This document shows positions 57,174 through 60,723 of a stretch of 60,723 nt of DNA, one piece after another. Location: positions 44,845 to 105,567 of the forward strand of contig NZ_PZJN01000004.1 in the NCBI RefSeq assembly GCF_003206695.1, in the 5' to 3' direction. The position numbers and the translations under genes were made by a program. Below the pieces are notes generated by a model. The model was not told where the DNA came from. It did no database searches and was given only the letters and a program-made list of their open reading frames with translations. The DNA comes from Salinicola halophyticus. Lineage in GTDB: Bacteria > Pseudomonadota > Gammaproteobacteria > Pseudomonadales > Halomonadaceae. Positions within the stretch are counted from its first letter, which is position 1; each line of letters starts with the position of its first letter.

Positions 57174-57943
57174 GAACGAATTCCCTTGCCGCGATTGAGC
57201 ATCCACAGCGCCAGGCTCCAGAGCACGACGATGAACGCGGCAATGGCGATCAGCGCCCCGCCCACGGGGATGTCGGAAATTCCGAGAATACCGTAGCGGA
57301 AGGCGTTCACCATATAGAGGATCGGGTTGATCATCGTCACGTTCTGCCAGAACTGCGGCAGCAGATCGATCGAGTAGAACACGCCGCCAAGATAGGTCAG
57401 CGGGGTCAGCACGAAGATCGGGATGATCGAGATATCATCGAACTTCTTGGCCAGCAACGCGTTGATGAAGCCACCGATCGAGAACAGCATCGCGGTCATG
57501 ATCACGACGGCCAGGGTCACGAGCGGGTGATGCAGATTCAGGTCGGTGAAGAAGAACGACACGATCGTGACGATCAGGCCAACGCCGAGGCCACGTGCCG
57601 CGCCACCGATGACGAAGCCCGCCAAGATGACCCAGTTGGGCATCGGCGAGACCATCATCTCTTCCACGCTGCGCTGAAACTTGTTGGAGAAGAACGACGA
57701 GGCCACGTTGGAGTAGCTGTTGGTGATCACCGACATCATGATCAGGCCGGGCACGATATAGGACATATACGAGATGCCGTGCATCTCGCCCACGCGCGAG
57801 CCGATCAGATTGCCGAAGATGATGAAGTACATCGTCATGGTGATCGACGGCGGTACCAGCGTCTGCGGCCAGATGCGCACGAAGCGGCGTACTTCCTTGA
57901 CCACCATGGTCCAGAGAGAAATCAGCAGTTGCCGGGTATTCAA
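57170..57943 (-). CDS. yadH: ABC-2 type transporter permease, YadH-like
   Basis: 257 residues with six membrane segments and the ABC-2 signature region (FSNKFQRSVEEMMVSPMPNW; GGVFYSIDLLPQFW). Pairs with the ATPase at 57940 (4-nt overlap). Exporter; substrate unknown. Confidence 0.92.
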   Translation of the reverse strand: MNTRQLLISLWTMVVKEVRRFVRIWPQTLVPPSITMTMYFIIFGNLIGSRVGEMHGISYMSYIVPGLIMMSVITNSYSNVASSFFSNKFQRSVEEMMVSPMPNWVILAGFVIGGAARGLGVGLIVTIVSFFFTDLNLHHPLVTLAVVIMTAMLFSIGGFINALLAKKFDDISIIPIFVLTPLTYLGGVFYSIDLLPQFWQNVTMINPILYMVNAFRYGILGISDIPVGGALIAIAAFIVVLWSLALWMLNRGKGIRS

Positions 57944-58923
57944 GACGCCGTCTCCTTGGCCTGCGTGGATTGCGCGGATTCACTGTCGATGCCCTTCGAG
58001 GTTTCCGGCTGCGAAGTCATCGAGACGAACAGCTCTTCCAGACGATTGGCGCGATTACGCATCGAGAGCACGCGGACGCCCTGCTCGGTCAGCTGCTGGA
58101 AGGCATCGTTGAGATTGGTGCCCTTGCGTACGGACAGCGCCACTTGATGCGAGTCGACACGTTCGATCTCGAAGCCTTCGATCACCGGGGTCGTTTCGAG
58201 CGGCTCGGCCAGATCGAGCAGAAATGTCTCGGTATCCAGCTCGGTGAGCAAACCCCGCATCGAGGTGTTCTTGATGATCTCGCCGTGATTGATGATCGCG
58301 ATGTTGCGGCACAGGCTCTCGGCTTCCTCGAGGTAGTGGGTCGTCAGGATGATCGAGGTGCCTTCTTCCTCGTTGATCCGGCGCATGTACTCCCACATGC
58401 TGCGGCGCAGTTCGATATCCACACCGGCGGTGGGTTCGTCGAGAATCAGCAGCCGCGGCCGGTGAATCAAGGCCCGGGCGATCATCAGGCGGCGTTTCAT
58501 ACCGCCGGAAAGCATGCGGGCGGCGCCGTTGCGCTTGTCCCACAGGCCGAGATCCTTGAGCAGGCGCTCGCAGCGCGGCTTGGCTTCCTTCAACGGCATG
58601 CCATAGTAGCCGGCCTGGGTCAGCACGATGTCCTCGACCTTTTCGAACTGGCTGAAGTTGAACTCCTGGGGCACGACGCCGAGCGCGTATTTCGCCTTGG
58701 CGAAGTCCTTGTCGATATCGATACCGAAGATGCTCACCTGTCCCGCGGTCTTCTGGACCAGCGAGCAGACGATGCCGAGCGTGGTGGATTTACCCGCCCC
58801 ATTGGGACCGAGCAGCGCAAAAAAATCGCCCTGGGGAACATCGAGATCGATGCCTTTCAGGGCCTCGAAACCATTACCGTAGACTTTGGTCAGCCCGCGG
58901 ATGGACAGTGCAGGTTCTGCCAT
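57940..58923 (-). CDS. yadG: ABC transporter ATP-binding protein, YadG-like
   Basis: 327 residues: Walker A GPNGAGKST, Q-loop, signature LSGGMKRR, Walker B LLILDEPTAGVD, H-switch LTTH, then a C-terminal extension (~235-327) longer than the minimal domain. First gene of an operon running into yadH and queF. Confidence 0.92.
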   Translation of the reverse strand: MAEPALSIRGLTKVYGNGFEALKGIDLDVPQGDFFALLGPNGAGKSTTLGIVCSLVQKTAGQVSIFGIDIDKDFAKAKYALGVVPQEFNFSQFEKVEDIVLTQAGYYGMPLKEAKPRCERLLKDLGLWDKRNGAARMLSGGMKRRLMIARALIHRPRLLILDEPTAGVDIELRRSMWEYMRRINEEEGTSIILTTHYLEEAESLCRNIAIINHGEIIKNTSMRGLLTELDTETFLLDLAEPLETTPVIEGFEIERVDSHQVALSVRKGTNLNDAFQQLTEQGVRVLSMRNRANRLEELFVSMTSQPETSKGIDSESAQSTQAKETAS

Positions 58924-59258
58924 CAGGGATTCCTGTCATGTTTGAGAAATCGAGAGTGATGAAATCAGCTTAAACGTAGTGCCGTGAATATGGGGGCAAT
59001 TCCACGAGGTTCAATCTTTAGCAGACGAATGAATGATTCGTGATGACAGTCGAACGACCTGGCTGCCGATGCTACCGGGTGTGACGAATAAAGAGGGCGA
59101 GACGCGTTGCTGAAGATCCAGGCCACCGGTTACCGCCAATAAGCGCGCTCACTGGTATTACTGGCAGGTGAGTCAGACAAATCCGGAGCAGAGAGGGTCA
59201 GGAAACAGGCTGGCTGTCACGATGCTGACGGAAATCGAGGTTTCTGGAGTTTCACGAT
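58924..59258. other. Spacer between yadG and the tRNA array
   Basis: No supportable gene or clear terminator for the array seen here. It probably contains the yadG promoter. Confidence 0.5.
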
Positions 59259-59333
59259 TGGAGCGGGAAAGGAGATTCGAACTCCCGACCCTCGCCTTGG
59301 CAAGGCGATGCTCTACCACTGAGCTATTCCCGC
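59259..59333 (-). tRNA. tRNA-Gly (GCC), copy 1
   Basis: 75-nt tRNA with anticodon loop TTGCCAA and encoded TCCA; identical to the copy at 59653. Last in the transcribed array Glu-Gly-Glu-Gly. Confidence 0.96.
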
Positions 59334-59386
59334 TTATCGTTGCCGACGCTGATAGCGACGACGACATGACCTGGCGATCATGAAAG

Positions 59387-59462
59387 TGGCGTCCCATAGG
59401 GGGTTCGAACCCCTGTTACCGCCGTGAAAGGGCGGTGTCCTGGACCACTAGACGAATGGGAC
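59387..59462 (-). tRNA. tRNA-Glu (TTC), copy 1
   Basis: 76 nt, anticodon loop CTTTCAC, GCCA end, identical to the copy at 59764. Confidence 0.96.
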
Positions 59463-59499
59463 GCAATGGAGCAGCAAGCTGTTCCGGTACCGCAAAAGT

Positions 59500-59652
59500 T
59501 GGAGCGGGAAAGGAGATCGACCGGGCTGGCGTTCCAGCTCCCGACCTACACCTACCGTTCCGATACTACCTAAATTTGGAGCGGGAAAGGAGATCGATCG
59601 GACCGGCGTTCCGGCTCACGACCCATGCTGCCTATCTAACGCTACCTAAATT
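59500..59652 (-). repeat. Two truncated tRNA-Gly 3' copies
   Basis: Units start at 59500 and 59577, with the intact tRNA-Gly at 59653 in step (period 76-77). Each has the tRNA-Gly 3' end (tggagcgggaaaggaga, acceptor plus start of the T arm), a replaced T loop (~15 extra bases), then degenerate sequence. They look like broken duplicates of the tRNA. Confidence 0.85.
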
Positions 59653-59727
59653 TGGAGCGGGAAAGGAGATTCGAACTCCCGACCCTCGCCTTGGCAAGGC
59701 GATGCTCTACCACTGAGCTATTCCCGC
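59653..59727 (-). tRNA. tRNA-Gly (GCC), copy 2
   Basis: Full 75-nt copy, same sequence as copy 1. Confidence 0.96.
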
Positions 59728-59763
59728 ACCGAAACCTTCTCCTGCACACTTCGCAAAACCGAG

Positions 59764-59839
59764 TGGCGTCCCATAGGGGGTTCGAACCCCTGTTACCGCC
59801 GTGAAAGGGCGGTGTCCTGGACCACTAGACGAATGGGAC
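59764..59839 (-). tRNA. tRNA-Glu (TTC), copy 2
   Basis: 76 nt; first gene of the array, behind the promoter at 59871-59899. Confidence 0.96.
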
Positions 59840-59870
59840 GTAATGTCTCGGCTCCGTCGAAGTGGCGCGT

Positions 59871-59899
59871 ATGTTACTGAGGCCGTTTTGGGGTGTCAA
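59871..59899 (-). promoter_or_regulatory. Promoter of the tRNA Glu-Gly array
   Basis: Minus strand TTGACA, 17-nt spacer, TAACAT, then a GC-rich discriminator (ACGCGCC) typical of stringently controlled stable-RNA genes. Confidence 0.9.
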
Positions 59900-60024
59900 G
59901 CAATTGATTTAACCGATTTTCACCTCGACCTAATCAAGGCTGGTCAGCGGCCGGCAAATGGCCTGTAATGCAGGACATGAGCTGAAGTCGAAAGTATCAA
60001 TGCGGCAACATGAGGAGAGCGAAC

Positions 60025-60423
60025 ATGAGCAAGGTGGAAAAGACCGAGGCCGAGTGGCGCGAGAAGCTGACCCCCGAGCAGTACCACGTCACTCGCGAGA
60101 AAGGCACCGAGCGGCCATTCACCGGCGACTATCAGGTCGAGCCGGTCCAGGGGATCTACCACTGTGTCTGCTGTGGCGCGCCGCTGTTCGAGAACGAGCA
60201 CAAGTTCGAAGCGCACTGTGGCTGGCCGAGTTTCGACCGGCCCCTGGCGGCGGCATCGGTCGAGGAGCACCACGACGACAGCCACGGCATGCGCCGGATC
60301 GAAGTGACCTGCCGCCGCTGCGACGCCCACCTCGGGCACGTGTTTCCGGATGGACCGGCGGAAACCACCGGGCAACGCTACTGCATCAACTCGGTGGCGA
60401 TGACGTTCCACGCCGGCGAATGA
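60025..60423 (+). CDS. msrB: Peptide-methionine (R)-S-oxide reductase
   Basis: 132 residues from [10 protein letters not shown] (AGGAG upstream). Zinc ligands are CVCC and CRRC, substrate motif HCGWPSF, catalytic Cys in RYCINS. Repairs oxidised methionine. Confidence 0.96.
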   Translation: MSKVEKTEAEWREKLTPEQYHVTREKGTERPFTGDYQVEPVQGIYHCVCCGAPLFENEHKFEAHCGWPSFDRPLAAASVEEHHDDSHGMRRIEVTCRRCDAHLGHVFPDGPAETTGQRYCINSVAMTFHAGE

Positions 60424-60532
60424 GCGGTGCCGACTCTCGATGCCGGGGACAAGGCTCGGGCGGCGAACACGTTGACACGTCGGCGATTCGCACCCATACA
60501 GTAACTAGCTCATCGCCATCGAGGAAAACGGT

Positions 60533-60673
60533 ATGAAGAAGCTGCTATTCGGGGCCATCGCCAACTGGCTGCGTAAGCCCGAGAACCGGGAGAAGGCCAA
60601 GCGGACGGCGCGGGATCTGCACGGCAAGTATCAGAACCGTAAAAGCACGCCGGAGCGCGGGCCGAAACGCTGA
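60533..60673 (+). CDS. Small basic hypothetical protein, 46 aa
   Basis: ATG at 60533 (GAGGAAAACGGT before it) to TGA at 60671. A short hydrophobic start (KKLLFGAIANWL) is followed by a Lys/Arg-rich tail. No family recognised; could be a membrane-surface peptide. Confidence 0.5.
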   Translation: MKKLLFGAIANWLRKPENREKAKRTARDLHGKYQNRKSTPERGPKR

Positions 60674-60723
60674 CCCGCCTGGTCATAGACCCGCTCTACC
60701 TCTGGCCCGTCTCAATGCACCCC

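Noticed and set aside
59435-59716. 93-codon plus-strand frame across the tRNA array
   Set aside because: Antisense of tRNA genes and their fragments.

Overview
The window looks like about 60 kb of chromosome from a GC-rich gammaproteobacterium, most likely of the halophilic family Halomonadaceae (Halomonas, Salinicola or Kushneria type). This is inferred from the protein sequences, the two tripartite tricarboxylate (TTT) transporters, the repeated YqjD/ElaB-type genes and the housekeeping blocks (ihfB-lapA-lapB, groES-groEL, sdhE-ygfX, queF, msrB). No rRNA is present to settle it.

Left part (1-34,870). A minus-strand three-gene operon (7517 to 130) encodes a MukB/MksB-like SMC ATPase with two partners in the order MksF-MksE-MksB. 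It is a condensin or Wadjet-type module whose possible fourth gene (jetD/mksG) would lie beyond the left edge. Next come a tctCBA transporter and its divergent regulators tctD-tctE, fused translationally to a periplasmic binding protein that may be a third sensory component. Then follow a TlyA-type methyltransferase, an MscK-like channel, outer-membrane phospholipase A, the yqjD-yqjE-yqjK operon, a YhiN-type flavoprotein, an RND efflux pair, two more YqjD-like genes, sdhE-ygfX, ihfB-lapA-lapB, pyrF, a helix-hairpin-helix protein, fxsA, and groES-groEL behind a clear heat-shock promoter.

Middle (34,870-48,800). There is a loose stretch of small orphan genes, tRNA-Gly(CCC), a zinc-ribbon protein and about 1 kb without genes. 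It is followed by a compact catabolic locus: a GntR/FCD regulator divergent from a PdxA-family dehydrogenase, a second TTT transporter (tctC-tctB-tctA), a Rossmann-SAF dehydrogenase and a TIM-barrel epimerase. This reads as uptake and oxidation of a small carboxylate or sugar acid whose identity is not known. A GAF-PAS-GGDEF-EAL c-di-GMP enzyme and two small proteins follow.

Right part (48,800-60,723). This holds a YgeA-type amino acid racemase, umuD-umuC behind a perfect LexA box, pgpA flanked by remnants of an SRAP gene end, an intact SRAP (YedK/HMCES) gene, and a strikingly low-GC KAP-type P-loop NTPase. The KAP gene overlaps a broken phage-type S24 repressor. Next come tRNA-Ser(GGA) with two ~165-bp tandem repeats downstream that carry copies of the tRNA 3' end, a nitroreductase, queF, the yadG-yadH ABC exporter, and a duplicated tRNA-Glu/tRNA-Gly array with truncated tRNA-Gly copies between the pairs. 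The window ends with msrB and a 46-codon basic ORF.

The most distinctive elements are the SMC operon with a glycine at the Walker B catalytic position, the three-component TctDE regulation, the catabolic locus of unknown substrate, the KAP/S24 island, and the tRNA-end-derived repeats at two independent tRNA loci.
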